A DNA stretch of 64,000 nt. It comes from Pseudomonas viridiflava (GTDB taxonomy: Bacteria; Pseudomonadota; Gammaproteobacteria; Pseudomonadales; Pseudomonadaceae). The stretch spans positions 203,721-267,720 of the forward strand of contig NZ_UUIS01000075.1 of assembly GCF_900589395.1 (NCBI RefSeq), given 5' to 3'. A program made the position numbers and the translations under genes. Shown one piece after another: positions 51,903 to 61,377 of the stretch (its first letter is position 1; each line of letters starts with the position of its first letter). The notes beneath the pieces are model-generated. The model searched no databases. It saw only the letters and a list, made by a program, of their open reading frames with translations, and was not told the DNA's origin.

Positions 51903-51982
51903 CGGTAGCTGCAAGCTTCAAGCGATAAGTGAAAGCGAACGGCAGCGGACTTTGACTTGCCGCTTGTAGCTTTGCGCTTGTT
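51903..51982. repeat. Degenerate REP-like repeat between ALDH and MFS genes
   Basis: GCTGCAAGCTTCAAGCG near the left end and CCGCTTGTAGCTTTGCGCTT near the right end form an imperfect inverted pair of the AAGCTTGCAGCT type often found between Pseudomonas genes. Confidence 0.5.
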
Positions 51983-52049
51983 ACTGCTCCAAACCTATAA
52001 AAACAATTATTGGGGCGCCCGGCCCACCGGGCTGCCCGAGGTCTCATCG

Positions 52050-53369
52050 ATGTCCAAGCCTGCAACCACTGTTGCCGCTGTTCAGGGTTTGAACGCGGCC
52101 GCAAAAAACCGCAGTGACAAGGGAAGTCGCTACATCCAGTTAATGCTGTTGGTGCTGGCCGCCGGGGCGATCTACCCGATCCTGTACCTGCGCCAGGTTT
52201 ACCAGACCACCATGCTCGAGGTGTTCCAGATCAACCACAGCGAGCTGGGTTATCTGTACTCGATGCTCGGGACAATTTTCCTGCTTAGCTATTTGCCGAG
52301 CGGTTGGTTGGCCGATCGGATCGCGCCGCGGTTTTTGATTTTCTTTTCGCTGGTGGCCACCGGAGCCTTGGGGCTTTGGTACTCCACGGCACCGTCGATG
52401 GCCGGCTTGATGATCATCTTTGGTTGCTGGGGCCTGACCACCGGCCTGACGTTCTGGGCCTCGGTGCTCAAGCGGGTGAAGATGATTGCTCATCAGACTG
52501 AACAGGGCCGGTTCTTCGGCATCCTCGACGGGGGGCGCGGCCTGGTCGAAGCGCTGCTCGCAACGATCGCCCTGGGGCTGTTCGCGTTCGCCACTGAAAC
52601 CCGTGGCGAGTCCGCCGCCGAAGGTTTCAAGCATGTGGTCTACCTCTACGCCTTCACCTGTATCGCCATCGGCGGTGTGCTGGTGCTGATCAAGGATCCG
52701 AAGGCGATGGAGGACACCGCGCCTGTGGAAAAGGGTAAATACAACCTGCTCGGCGACCTGACCACACTGGTGAAAATCCCTGAGCTGTGGCTGGTGACGG
52801 CCATCGTGTTCTGCGGTTACCACATCTTCTGGGCGACCTACAGTTTCTCCGATTATTTGCAGGGCGGCGGCATGACCGCCGTCATGGCCGGCACTATCAC
52901 CACCATCAAGCTGTGGATGCGCCCGATTGGCGGTATCGGTGGCGGCTGGCTCGGTGACAAGTTCTCGAACATTTCGGTGCTAATCGTGGCGCTGTTCCTC
53001 GCGACATTGGCGATGGTCGGCCTGATCGTGTTCCCGGCGCTCAACAGCATGGGCCTGCTGGTTGGTACGGTGATCTTCATCGGCCTTATGACGTATGCAA
53101 TTCGCGGTTTGTACTGGGCGATCCTCGACACCTGCAATATTCCGCTGCGCATTACCGGCCTGGCCATCGGCATTGTATCGGTGGTCGGTTACCTGCCGGA
53201 CGCCTTCATTCCATTGATCAACGGTTACCTCACCGAACACTTCCCCGGCGCCCTTGGTTACAAGCTGTATTTCGGCTACATCGCCTCCGTCGGCCTGATC
53301 GGGACCGTCGCGGCCCTGACCCTGCGCGCGCGTATCAATCGTCAATCTTCGAATAAAACAGGTGCCTGA
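52050..53369 (+). CDS. MFS transporter, probable organic-acid or sugar-acid importer
   Basis: A 439-residue permease with a 35-residue cytoplasmic N-terminus, LYLRQVYQTTMLEVFQINHS, the loop motif GWLADRIAPRF and FWASVLKRVKMIAHQTEQGR. I use the ATG at 52050 (MSKPATT); the open frame before it covers the REP-like repeat. It is followed by the dehydratase gene with only 1 bp between, so they share an operon and probably a substrate. Confidence 0.9.
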   Translation: MSKPATTVAAVQGLNAAAKNRSDKGSRYIQLMLLVLAAGAIYPILYLRQVYQTTMLEVFQINHSELGYLYSMLGTIFLLSYLPSGWLADRIAPRFLIFFSLVATGALGLWYSTAPSMAGLMIIFGCWGLTTGLTFWASVLKRVKMIAHQTEQGRFFGILDGGRGLVEALLATIALGLFAFATETRGESAAEGFKHVVYLYAFTCIAIGGVLVLIKDPKAMEDTAPVEKGKYNLLGDLTTLVKIPELWLVTAIVFCGYHIFWATYSFSDYLQGGGMTAVMAGTITTIKLWMRPIGGIGGGWLGDKFSNISVLIVALFLATLAMVGLIVFPALNSMGLLVGTVIFIGLMTYAIRGLYWAILDTCNIPLRITGLAIGIVSVVGYLPDAFIPLINGYLTEHFPGALGYKLYFGYIASVGLIGTVAALTLRARINRQSSNKTGA

Positions 53370-53370
53370 G

Positions 53371-54588
53371 ATGAAAATCGTCGCCCTTGAAACCCATATT
53401 GTTGCCGTCCCGCCACCGCACATCGGCGGCATGTATTGGCTGTTCGTCAAGCTCAAGACCGATGGCGGCATTGAAGGCGTTGGCGAAATCTACGCTGCTA
53501 CCTTCGGCCCCAAAGCCATGCTGCCGATCATTGAAGACGTGTTTGAACGCTACTTGCTCAACCACGACCCGCATCACATCGAACGCTTTTTCCGTCAGGC
53601 TTATTCGAGCGGTTTCACCCAGCGTCCCGACCTGACCATGATGGGCGTGGTCAGCGGCCTGGAGATGGCCTGCTGGGACATCATCGGCAAAGCGGCGAAC
53701 AAGCCGGTCTATGAATTGCTTGGCGGGAAGGTCAATGAGCGTCTGCGTTCCTACACCTACCTGTACCCGGTCAACAGCCAGGGTGAGTACGACTACGACG
53801 ACCCGGACCTGGCTGCCGAATGCGCTATCGAGAACATGAATAAAGGCTTCACCGCCGTGAAGTTCGACCCGGCCGGGCCGTACACCGCGTACTCCGGTCA
53901 TCAGATTTCGCTGGAAGTACTGGAGCGCTGCGAAACCTTCTGCCGAAAGATCCGCGAAGCGGTGGGCGACAAGTGCGACCTGTTGTTCGGCACCCATGGG
54001 CAAATGGTCCCGTCCTCGGCGATTCGCTTGGCCAAGCGCCTGGAGAAGTACGACCCGTTATGGTTTGAAGAGCCAGTGCCACCGGGTCAGGAGGAGGCGA
54101 TGGCGCAAGTCGCGGCCAGGACCACCATTCCGATTGCTACGGGCGAGCGGCTGACCACCAAGTACGAATTCTTCAAGCTGTTGCAGGCCGGCGGTGCGTC
54201 GATTCTACAAATGAACGTGGCCCGCTGCGGCGGGCTGCTGGAAGCCAAGAAGATCGCGAGCATGGCCGAGGCCTATTACGCGCAGATCGCACCGCATCTT
54301 TATAACGGGCCGATTGGCGCGGCGGCGAGTTTCCAATTGGCAACCTGTACCCCGAATTTCCTCATCCAGGAAAGCATCATGACCTGGGGCGGTTTCCACG
54401 CCGAAGTCCTGACCAAGCCGCTGCAGTGGGAGGACGGCTACATCATCCCGTCCACCGAGCCGGGCCTTGGGGTGGAGCTGAACATGGACGTGGTGCGCAG
54501 GCATTCGCCCTATACCGGTGAGCGTTTGCACCTGCAAATGGCACCGGCCCCGGCAGACGTCAAAGACACAGCGCCGGCCAGAGGCTGA
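53371..54588 (+). CDS. Enolase-superfamily (mandelate racemase/muconate lactonizing) sugar-acid dehydratase-like protein
   Basis: The 405-residue protein has the capping domain (LKTDGGIEGVGEIYAATFGP) and barrel motifs AVKFDPAG (candidate catalytic Lys), LLFGTHGQM, WFEEPVPP (metal Glu), IATGERLTTKYEF (metal Glu) and QIAPHLYNGPIG (catalytic His). The first metal ligand, Asp in galactonate dehydratase (VDFHG), aligns with Gly in FGTHGQ. I recall GTHGQ as normal in a large uncharacterised subgroup. ATG 53371 is used in preference to a GTG three codons earlier. It probably dehydrates an aldonate or aldarate. Confidence 0.85.
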   Translation: MKIVALETHIVAVPPPHIGGMYWLFVKLKTDGGIEGVGEIYAATFGPKAMLPIIEDVFERYLLNHDPHHIERFFRQAYSSGFTQRPDLTMMGVVSGLEMACWDIIGKAANKPVYELLGGKVNERLRSYTYLYPVNSQGEYDYDDPDLAAECAIENMNKGFTAVKFDPAGPYTAYSGHQISLEVLERCETFCRKIREAVGDKCDLLFGTHGQMVPSSAIRLAKRLEKYDPLWFEEPVPPGQEEAMAQVAARTTIPIATGERLTTKYEFFKLLQAGGASILQMNVARCGGLLEAKKIASMAEAYYAQIAPHLYNGPIGAAASFQLATCTPNFLIQESIMTWGGFHAEVLTKPLQWEDGYIIPSTEPGLGVELNMDVVRRHSPYTGERLHLQMAPAPADVKDTAPARG

Positions 54589-54656
54589 CGGGATTTCCCG
54601 TCGTTCAGTTGCGGGAATGGGTGTTTTTTTAATAACGACTTACGCGGTAACCGTGC

Positions 54657-56264
54657 ATGACATACGACTACATCATCGCTGGCGCCGGCGCGGCCGGTTG
54701 TATCCTCGCCAACCGGCTATCGGCCTGCGGCAAATACACGGTGCTGCTGCTGGAAGCGGGCGGCAAGGACAGTTCGCTGTGGTTCAAGATCCCGGTCGGC
54801 TTTGCCAAGATGTATTACAACCCGACCTTCAACTGGATGTACTACAGCCAGCCGCAAAAGCAGCTCAACAATCGTGAAATTTATGCTCCGCGCGGTAAGG
54901 TCCAGGGCGGTTCGGGCTCGATCAATGCGATGATCTACGTCCGTGGTCAAGCCCATGACTTCGATGACTGGGCCGCCAACGGCAACGATGGCTGGGGTTT
55001 CAAGGACGTTTTGCCGTATTTTCGCAAACTGGAAAATCACTCATCGGGCGAAAGCGAATACCACGGCGGCAGCGGCCTGATCAGCATCACTCCGATGAAG
55101 GGAGAGACCCATCCGATCTGCGATGTGTTTCTCAAGGGGTGCGATGAACTCGGTTACCCGCAGAGTGACGACTTCAACGGGCCGAACTTCGAAGGCTCGG
55201 GTATCTACGATGTCAACACCAAGGACGGCCAGCGCAGTTCCAGTAGTTTTGCGCATCTGCATCCCGCACTCAGCCGCCCGAATCTGACGGTCGAGCATTA
55301 CGCACTGGTCGATCGGGTATTGTTCGAGAACGTGCGGGCCAGCGGCATTTCCGTGACCCAACACGGCGTGGTCCGCACCTTCCAGGCGCGTAAGGAGGTG
55401 ATCCTCTGCGCCGGTGCCGTTGACACACCGAAGATTCTGCAACTGTCCGGTGTCGCCGATCAGGCGTTATTGGCCAGGCACCAGATCCCGCTCGTCAAAC
55501 ACCTGCCGGCGGTGGGGCAGAACCTTCAGGATCACTTGTGCGTCAGCTACTACTACAAGGCCAACATTCCGACGCTTAATGACCAGCTCAGCTCGCTGTT
55601 CGGGCAGTTCAAGCTCGGCCTTAAATACCTGCTGACCCGCAAGGGTGCCTTGGCGATGAGCGTCAACCAGGCCGGTGGTTTCTTCCGTGGCAACGAGTCG
55701 CAGGCCGACCCTAACCTGCAACTGTACTTCAATCCGCTGTCGTACCAGATCCCGAAAAACAACAAGGCCAGCCTCAAGCCCGAGCCGTATTCCGGCTTCC
55801 TGTTGTGTTTCAATCCCTGCCGTCCGACGAGTCGTGGGCATATCGAGATCCAGTCGAATAACCCCCGCGACGCTGCGCTGATCGATCCCAATTACCTGAG
55901 CACACAAAAGGACATCGACGAAGTGATCCAGGGCAGTCGGCTGATGCGCAAAATCATGCAGGCGCCGGCCTTGAAAAGCATCACGGTTGCAGAAGTACTG
56001 CCGGGGCCAGTGGTCGAAAGCGATGAACAGATGTTGCAGTACTTTCGCGAAAACAGCGGTTCGATCTATCACCTGTGCGGTTCGTGCGCGATGGGGGCGG
56101 ATGTACAGACGTCAGTGGTCGATAAACGGCTTAAAGTCCATGGTCTCGATGGTCTACGCATTGTCGATGCGTCGATTTTTCCCAATGTGACGAGCGGCAA
56201 TACCCACGCCGCAGTCCTGATGGTGGCCGAGAAGGGCGCCGACCTGATTTTGCAGGACGCGTGA
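54657..56264 (+). CDS. GMC-family FAD oxidoreductase (choline dehydrogenase-like)
   Basis: The 535-residue flavoprotein has the FAD motif YIIAGAGAAGCILANRLS, the GMC signature GSGSINAMIYVRGQAHDFDDW, the second signature GAVDTPKILQLSGV, and active-site His in SIYHLCGSCAMG and SGNTHAAVLMVAEKGADLI. GMC enzymes oxidise alcohols or sugars and pass electrons to quinone or oxygen. It follows the dehydratase by 68 bp and is the last gene before the island-end sequences. Confidence 0.9.
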   Translation: MTYDYIIAGAGAAGCILANRLSACGKYTVLLLEAGGKDSSLWFKIPVGFAKMYYNPTFNWMYYSQPQKQLNNREIYAPRGKVQGGSGSINAMIYVRGQAHDFDDWAANGNDGWGFKDVLPYFRKLENHSSGESEYHGGSGLISITPMKGETHPICDVFLKGCDELGYPQSDDFNGPNFEGSGIYDVNTKDGQRSSSSFAHLHPALSRPNLTVEHYALVDRVLFENVRASGISVTQHGVVRTFQARKEVILCAGAVDTPKILQLSGVADQALLARHQIPLVKHLPAVGQNLQDHLCVSYYYKANIPTLNDQLSSLFGQFKLGLKYLLTRKGALAMSVNQAGGFFRGNESQADPNLQLYFNPLSYQIPKNNKASLKPEPYSGFLLCFNPCRPTSRGHIEIQSNNPRDAALIDPNYLSTQKDIDEVIQGSRLMRKIMQAPALKSITVAEVLPGPVVESDEQMLQYFRENSGSIYHLCGSCAMGADVQTSVVDKRLKVHGLDGLRIVDASIFPNVTSGNTHAAVLMVAEKGADLILQDA

Positions 56265-56535
56265 TCGTTGCCATAGTGATTGAACGTCTGCCGATTTGTT
56301 TTTGTTTAACCTGAGTAGTCGATAATAAGAAAGCTGGGGTCGATGGTTGTCGAACTCTTGATCCAACTGACCAAGAGGGACGGGAGCTTAGGCTTAGATT
56401 GGGGGCATCCTTTTCAAACCATCCAAAGCATGCCCTCAGATGTGCCCCCAATGTAGCCATCCACTGGAAGTAAATGGAGCTCCATGGTTTTTGGAAAGGC
56501 AGAAATGATCAGATGAACAGCCCACCCGACAACGC
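56265..56535. other. Intergenic scar with GGGGGCA-type repeats (putative island right end)
   Basis: No gene was found. GGGGGCA (56401-56407), TGCCCTC (56431-56437) and TGCCCCC (56443-56449) cluster about 100-150 bp inside the 17-bp core at 56549. The pattern resembles the surroundings of phage-like integrase att sites. Confidence 0.45.
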
Positions 56536-57450
56536 CTAGAGACTCTCAGGGTCGCCAAAAAACATCTGAATCCGCGACCTTAACCACCTCTCCGCCGGGT
56601 CATTGTCCTGTGCCCCGCGCCAGGCCATGTGCAGCTCGAACGTCTGCGACTCCAGCGGCAGGTCTTCGGCCCTGACCCCGCCGTTGGCGGTCAGCACTTC
56701 GGCGGCATAGTCCGGTACCGTCGCAATGATGTCGGTGCCGGCCAATAACGTGGCCAGCCCGTTGAACTGCGGCACCGCCAGCACCACATGGCGCTTGCGC
56801 CCCAGCTTTTCCAGGTACTCATCCATGAACCCCGACAGGTCGCCGGCAAACGACACCAGGGCGTGCGGACGGTTGCAGAAGTCGTCCAGGCTCAGCGGGC
56901 CGGGGATGGTGTCGGCGCGCAGCACTTGCGGGCGGCTGCGGCGCAGCACCTTGCGCTTGGCGTTGGCCGGCAGGTCGCTGGTGTAGCTGACGCCCACCGA
57001 GATTTCGCCTGAGGCCAGCAAGGCCGGCATCAGGATGTAGTTGACCCGGCGCACCACCAGCACAATGCCGGGGGCTTCCGAGCGCAGGCGTTTGAGCAGC
57101 GAGGGCAGCAGGGCGAACTCCACTTCATCGGACAGGCCGATGCGGAACACCGCATTGCTGGTGGCCGGGTCGAATTCCGAGGCGCGGCTGACGGCGGTGG
57201 AAATCGAGTCCAGGGCCGGTGACAGCAGGCTGAAGATTTCCGTGGCCCTGGCGGTGGGTTCCATGCTGCGCCCGGTGCGCACGAACAACGGGTCGTCGAA
57301 CAGCCCGCGCAGGCGTGACAGGGCAGCGCTGATGGCGGGCTGGCCGAGAAACAGCTTTTCGGCCGCGCGGGTCACGCTGCGCTCGTGCATCAGGGTTTCA
57401 AAGACGATCAGCAGGTTGAGGTCGACACGACGCAGGTCATTGCGGTTCAT
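56536..57450 (-). CDS. LysR-family regulator (putative integration target)
   Basis: The 304-residue protein begins MNRNDLRRVDLNLLIVFETL and has the HTH RSVTRAAEKLFLGQPAISAA, of the NodD/LinR/PcpR-like branch, with FRIGLSDEVEFALLPSLLKR opening the effector domain. It diverges from the MDR oxidoreductase at 57793. Its last codons (MFFGDPESL-stop) contain a 17-bp sequence repeated at 31717-31733. Recombination between the copies would leave this gene intact with a Glu-to-Asp change. Confidence 0.9.
   Translation of the reverse strand: MNRNDLRRVDLNLLIVFETLMHERSVTRAAEKLFLGQPAISAALSRLRGLFDDPLFVRTGRSMEPTARATEIFSLLSPALDSISTAVSRASEFDPATSNAVFRIGLSDEVEFALLPSLLKRLRSEAPGIVLVVRRVNYILMPALLASGEISVGVSYTSDLPANAKRKVLRRSRPQVLRADTIPGPLSLDDFCNRPHALVSFAGDLSGFMDEYLEKLGRKRHVVLAVPQFNGLATLLAGTDIIATVPDYAAEVLTANGGVRAEDLPLESQTFELHMAWRGAQDNDPAERWLRSRIQMFFGDPESL
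56549..56565 (+). repeat. 17-bp direct repeat, right copy (putative att core in LysR 3' end)
   Basis: GGGTCGCCAAAAAACAT, identical and in the same orientation to 31717-31733, lies within the last ten codons of the LysR gene. Confidence 0.6.
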
Positions 57451-57792
57451 ACGTGGGGGCTCGGGCCATTTGTCGATTCGGACATGTCGCGCAAGGCTGT
57501 AGGAAAACGCCTTATATCGACACCGGTGCGCATAGTACGGGCAAACGGCACGAGGGCGGAACGATTAATTAAGGCCGGCAGGGTGTCGGCCAAAGACGCC
57601 GGACGGTTGCAAAGTGCCGGCCACATGCGAACAATGGCCGCCGCCTGTAACGGGAAGGGAACGTCTCGACAGCAGATCGAATCTATTGCGAATCGATGAC
57701 AGGCATGTCGACTATTAACAGCCACTGACTGGTTCTGCCGGAAAAGCCCGGATAAAGTGCAGGGCATTCAGGTTCACAAGGCGAGGTTCTCA
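57451..57792. promoter_or_regulatory. Divergent intergenic region (342 bp) between LysR and MDR genes
   Basis: Besides promoters, it holds CGAATC repeated directly with an 11-bp period (57678-57683 and 57689-57694) inside ATCGA...TCGAT arms (57676-57697). This is a plausible LysR binding site 96 bp before the MDR start. No gene was found. Confidence 0.4.
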
Positions 57793-58815
57793 ATGTCCCG
57801 CACGATCCGTTTTCACCAGTTTGGCCCGGCCGAGGTGCTCAAGCTCGAAGAGCATCCCGCCGCGCTGCCTGCGCCTGGCGAAGTGCAAATACGCGTCCAG
57901 GCGGTTGGCATCAGCTGGTACGACGTTCTCTGGCGGCAGAACCTGGCCAGTTCCAAAGCGCGCCTGCCCGCAGGCCTTGGCTATGAAATGGCCGGGGTCG
58001 TGACCGCCTTGGGCGCCGGGGTCGACGACCTGGCCGTGGGTGACAAGGTGGCCAGCTTTCCGGCGGCCGACCCCAATGAACATCCGGTGTACGGTGAAGT
58101 CATCGTGCTGCCGCGCACCGCGCTGACCCGCTATCCCGATGTACTGACCCCGGCCCAGGCCAGCGTGCACTACACGCCCTTGCTGATTGCCTATTTCGCC
58201 TATGTCGACCTGGCACGTATCAAGCCCGGCCAGACTGTGCTGGTCACCGACGCCAGCCACTGCGCCGGACCGTGCTTTGTGCAACTGGGCAAGGCGCTGG
58301 GGGTAAAGGTCATTGCCGCCACCAAGACCGATGACGCGCGCGATTACCTGTTGGCGCTGGGGGCCGACAAGGTGGTGGTCACCGAAGAGCAGGACCTGCT
58401 GATGGCCATCAACAAATACACCGCCAATCGCGGTGTGGACGTGGTGTGCGACGGGCTTGGCGGCCCGCAGATGTCGCTGATGGGCGATGTTCTGGCGCCG
58501 CGTGGCAGCCTGGTACTGTACGGCCTGCAAGGCGGCAACCAGACGCCGTTTCCGGCCTGTGCAGCGTTCCAGAAGAACATTCAGTTCTATGTGCATTGCC
58601 TGGGCAATTTTACCGGTAAGCCGGAGCTGGGCATCGACCAGGATGCCGAGTCGTTGCAACGGGCTCTGCGTGACATCAACCAACTGACCGCAGACCGTGT
58701 CTTGCAGCCCTTGGCGATTCGCCCCTATGCCTTCGAGCAGGTGGTGCAGGCACACCGTTACATGGATGGCTGCCCGATCGGCGGACGTGCCGTCCTGGAA
58801 CTGGACAACGCTTGA
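57793..58815 (+). CDS. MDR-superfamily (quinone oxidoreductase-like) zinc-independent dehydrogenase
   Basis: The 340-residue medium-chain dehydrogenase/reductase has RFHQFGPAEVLKLEEHP, GLGYEMAGVVTALGAGV (the catalytic-zinc Cys is absent) and GQTVLVTDASHCAGPCFVQL as the cofactor fold. It is therefore closer to NADPH:quinone or enone reductases than to zinc alcohol dehydrogenases. ATG 57793 follows AAGGCGAGG. The divergent LysR is its probable regulator. The substrate is unknown. Confidence 0.87.
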   Translation: MSRTIRFHQFGPAEVLKLEEHPAALPAPGEVQIRVQAVGISWYDVLWRQNLASSKARLPAGLGYEMAGVVTALGAGVDDLAVGDKVASFPAADPNEHPVYGEVIVLPRTALTRYPDVLTPAQASVHYTPLLIAYFAYVDLARIKPGQTVLVTDASHCAGPCFVQLGKALGVKVIAATKTDDARDYLLALGADKVVVTEEQDLLMAINKYTANRGVDVVCDGLGGPQMSLMGDVLAPRGSLVLYGLQGGNQTPFPACAAFQKNIQFYVHCLGNFTGKPELGIDQDAESLQRALRDINQLTADRVLQPLAIRPYAFEQVVQAHRYMDGCPIGGRAVLELDNA

Positions 58816-59786
58816 TCCGCATCATCGGGGTGGTCATCGTGATTCACCCCGATCAGGCACACGTGTAGCCTGGCCTGCCATCATGCGATTGCTTGAAAGT
58901 GCGCTTCATGCCGTCACCTGTTTTGCGTGGTTCTGGCTCATTACGTTATCCGGTACAGGTTGAAAACTGGCCGCCTGCCATGCCCTTTGGTTTCTCCCGT
59001 CCTGTACGTCCGCCTTGGCAATGGTGCTGCGGGCGCGCATTCACGATCCTGTTTTTCGCCATGATGGAAAGTCGCCAAGACCTCCATGAATAGCGGCTTT
59101 CCACCGAATAAAACACCTATGGCCAGCACCATGGCCATGAGTACGCAAACGGCAGGGCAAGAGGTTTTTCATTTCACGATTACCATTCTTCAATAATCGC
59201 TTTGAGCGCAGTGGCTTGAAGTGCGAAAGAATCAGACGGTGCACGTGCTCAATCAGGCATCTCGCAGACCGAACTGCCAACGCCAATGCGCTGCGTCAAG
59301 GCCGTGATTGTTTCCAATCACTACCTTGTTGGGCTTTTTATTCCTACACAGGTCTGTCGTTGTTGTAGGAAAGTTCGCTATCGATCCGTGATGCGGTCTG
59401 GTATCCAGGCGTGTTATTACACATGTCCTGCCCGGGCTGTTTCAGGTGTTCATGCTATTTTCGCAGGGTCGCTTTTTTGGTCAGTGCTGCACGTGCCCGT
59501 GCAGCCGCTTCGGGTCTTTTAATACAGGGACTTGGCACTGTCGGCCGGGCGCCGTTGAAAACGTTTAAATAAAGTGAATGGCCAGGGCGCTGTTTAGTTT
59601 GATGTGTTTATTGTCGGCGTCGTGTCAAGCGGGTGCCCACAGGCGGTCACTTGTAATCGCCGGAGTGATATTGATAATGAGTTGATAATTACTACTCAGG
59701 GAATGAGCCATGTTCAGTTGTCAGCTCCATTGTCTATTTCGTCTCGCTGCATCGGCGACTTCAATTTCGCGACGGGCAGGGCCAGC
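58816..59786. other. Long region without a convincing gene (971 bp)
   Basis: It starts with a stem-loop after the MDR gene. A minus-strand frame at 58941-59138 could encode 65 residues beginning with a hydrophobic segment (MAMVLAIGVLFGGKPLFMEV), but it lacks a ribosome binding site and I recognise no family. The part after 59560 is A+T-rich and probably contains the promoter of the PP-loop gene (TTGATAATGAGTTGATAAT near 59680). Confidence 0.4.
58824..58853 (+). terminator. Stem-loop after the MDR gene
   Basis: ATCGGGGTG (58824-58832) pairs perfectly with CACCCCGAT (58845-58853) around a 12-nt loop, 9 bp past the stop. There is no T-tract, so it is terminator-like. Confidence 0.6.
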
Positions 59787-61292
59787 ATGATGAGTGCCAT
59801 TCACGAACAAGCGATGAATTATGTCTACCAGCAAGTGCTGCAACGCCTGCTGGGTTACTTTACCCGGGCCGAGCGCACGGCTTTGCAGTTGCTGATCCAG
59901 CGCCTGATCGTGGCCGCCGGTGGCATCGAGCAAATCAGTACGTTCACCGTCATGATCGCGTTTGGCGGCGGCAAGGACAGCGCCTATACCGTGGCCTTGT
60001 TGCGCGCCGCCCAACTGAGCATTGCCGCCCGGGCGCCAGGCACGTTTAACCTGCGTGTCGCGACCCTGCGCCATGCCGGTATCACTCCGGCAGTCATGGG
60101 CAACATTCATCGGGTCTATTCGGCGTTGTTTCTGTATGACGATCCGCGCGTCGAAATGCTGGTGTTCGACCATCAATACACCCATGCCTTCGAACCGGAC
60201 TTGCCATTCTCCACTGCCGGTCGCGAGCAGAATCGATGCGACATGCTGCAGGCCGGACATCTGTCCGCCGGCGATGCGCGCACCACGTTCTGCAACAGCT
60301 GCTACCTGGGGCTGGCGCAATTTCTGGGGCGTGCCGTCAGTTGGGGCAATGGCGCTGACGCGGTGGTCAGTGGCGATTCGCGCAAGGAGCAAAAACACTA
60401 CATTACCTGGCTGATGCGCGTGGCCCAGGGCAGCGGCCTGCACACCGGGCATTGGCGCAACCAGAACCTGCAGAGCGTGATGCGCAGCCTGGAGCATATC
60501 GGTCAGGCCTGGGTGCATGAACTGTATGGCGAAGACGAATCGCAGGTATGCGGTGTGCGGCCGCCGTCAGTGCCCGCGACACCGTCGAGCCCGATATTTG
60601 TGCCCATCAACGACCTTATATGCGGCAAGGCCGATGACCACTGGAACCTGCTGACCGAGTTTCTGGCGTTTCGCTTCGAAGACCTGGCGTTCAGCTTCAG
60701 CGAGTCCGATTGCGCCAACCCCTTGCTCATGGCTCACATGCACGGGTTGCGAGCGCAGTGGGTCGAACAGCGCGAGTATGCCGACGGGCTTGCCGACTAC
60801 CTGATCCTGGCGCGCAGCCTGATGCGCAGCAAACAGATGCCGGCGCGGCTGATCGAACAAGCCATGGCCGCTTACGATGGTGCCCCGCAGCTTGAGGCGC
60901 GGCGCGAGCTGGCGGCCGATTTTGCCCAGCAGGCCTACGGTCTGAGCGAGGCGCAGCTGGTGTGCATGCTGTTTTCCCCTTTTGTCGACCGGGGCGCAGG
61001 GCTGGAGGCCTTTTTGCGACGTTGTCATCCCGGGATGCTGGTGGCCCTGGCCGACCTGCACCGGGCGCTGGATGGCCAGAGCGCGCCGGACCAGGTCTTG
61101 TTGTGGCTGGTGGAGATCAGCGGGCTGACCCTGGCGGGCTTGCAAGGGCTTTACAAGCGCCGGTCTCTGACTATGACCGACCCTGCCTCCATCATTGCCC
61201 GTATTCGCCTGGCTGACCCCGATCAGCGACGCATACGGCGTATCGACTCACACAGTGGCGAGCTTCAGATCGTCAGGCTCACAGGCCGCTGA
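59787..61292 (+). CDS. Uncharacterised PP-loop (adenine nucleotide alpha-hydrolase-like) ATPase
   Basis: The 501-residue product carries a PP-loop, FGGGKDSAYTVALL (motif at residues 59-65), the ATP-pyrophosphatase signature of the HUP superfamily, and a CNSC motif (residues 169-172) followed by YLGLAQFLGRAV. This recalls the CxxC of TtcA-type thiolation enzymes. Later blocks (LLTEFLAFRFEDLAF, EQREYADGLADYLILARSL) are unfamiliar. I start at ATG 59787, which has CAGGG 5 bp upstream; ATG 59703 is an alternative adding 28 residues. Such enzymes adenylate a carbonyl, then amidate, thiolate or ligate it. A MocR-type regulator follows 85 bp later on the same strand. Confidence 0.75.
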   Translation: MMSAIHEQAMNYVYQQVLQRLLGYFTRAERTALQLLIQRLIVAAGGIEQISTFTVMIAFGGGKDSAYTVALLRAAQLSIAARAPGTFNLRVATLRHAGITPAVMGNIHRVYSALFLYDDPRVEMLVFDHQYTHAFEPDLPFSTAGREQNRCDMLQAGHLSAGDARTTFCNSCYLGLAQFLGRAVSWGNGADAVVSGDSRKEQKHYITWLMRVAQGSGLHTGHWRNQNLQSVMRSLEHIGQAWVHELYGEDESQVCGVRPPSVPATPSSPIFVPINDLICGKADDHWNLLTEFLAFRFEDLAFSFSESDCANPLLMAHMHGLRAQWVEQREYADGLADYLILARSLMRSKQMPARLIEQAMAAYDGAPQLEARRELAADFAQQAYGLSEAQLVCMLFSPFVDRGAGLEAFLRRCHPGMLVALADLHRALDGQSAPDQVLLWLVEISGLTLAGLQGLYKRRSLTMTDPASIIARIRLADPDQRRIRRIDSHSGELQIVRLTGR

Positions 61293-61377
61293 TTGTCACG
61301 CCATGCCAATGCCGGGCCGTTTGCTGAACGCGTCCCCGGTGCCTGATTTCCACGATTGCTCGCCCCGGTTGCCTGCC

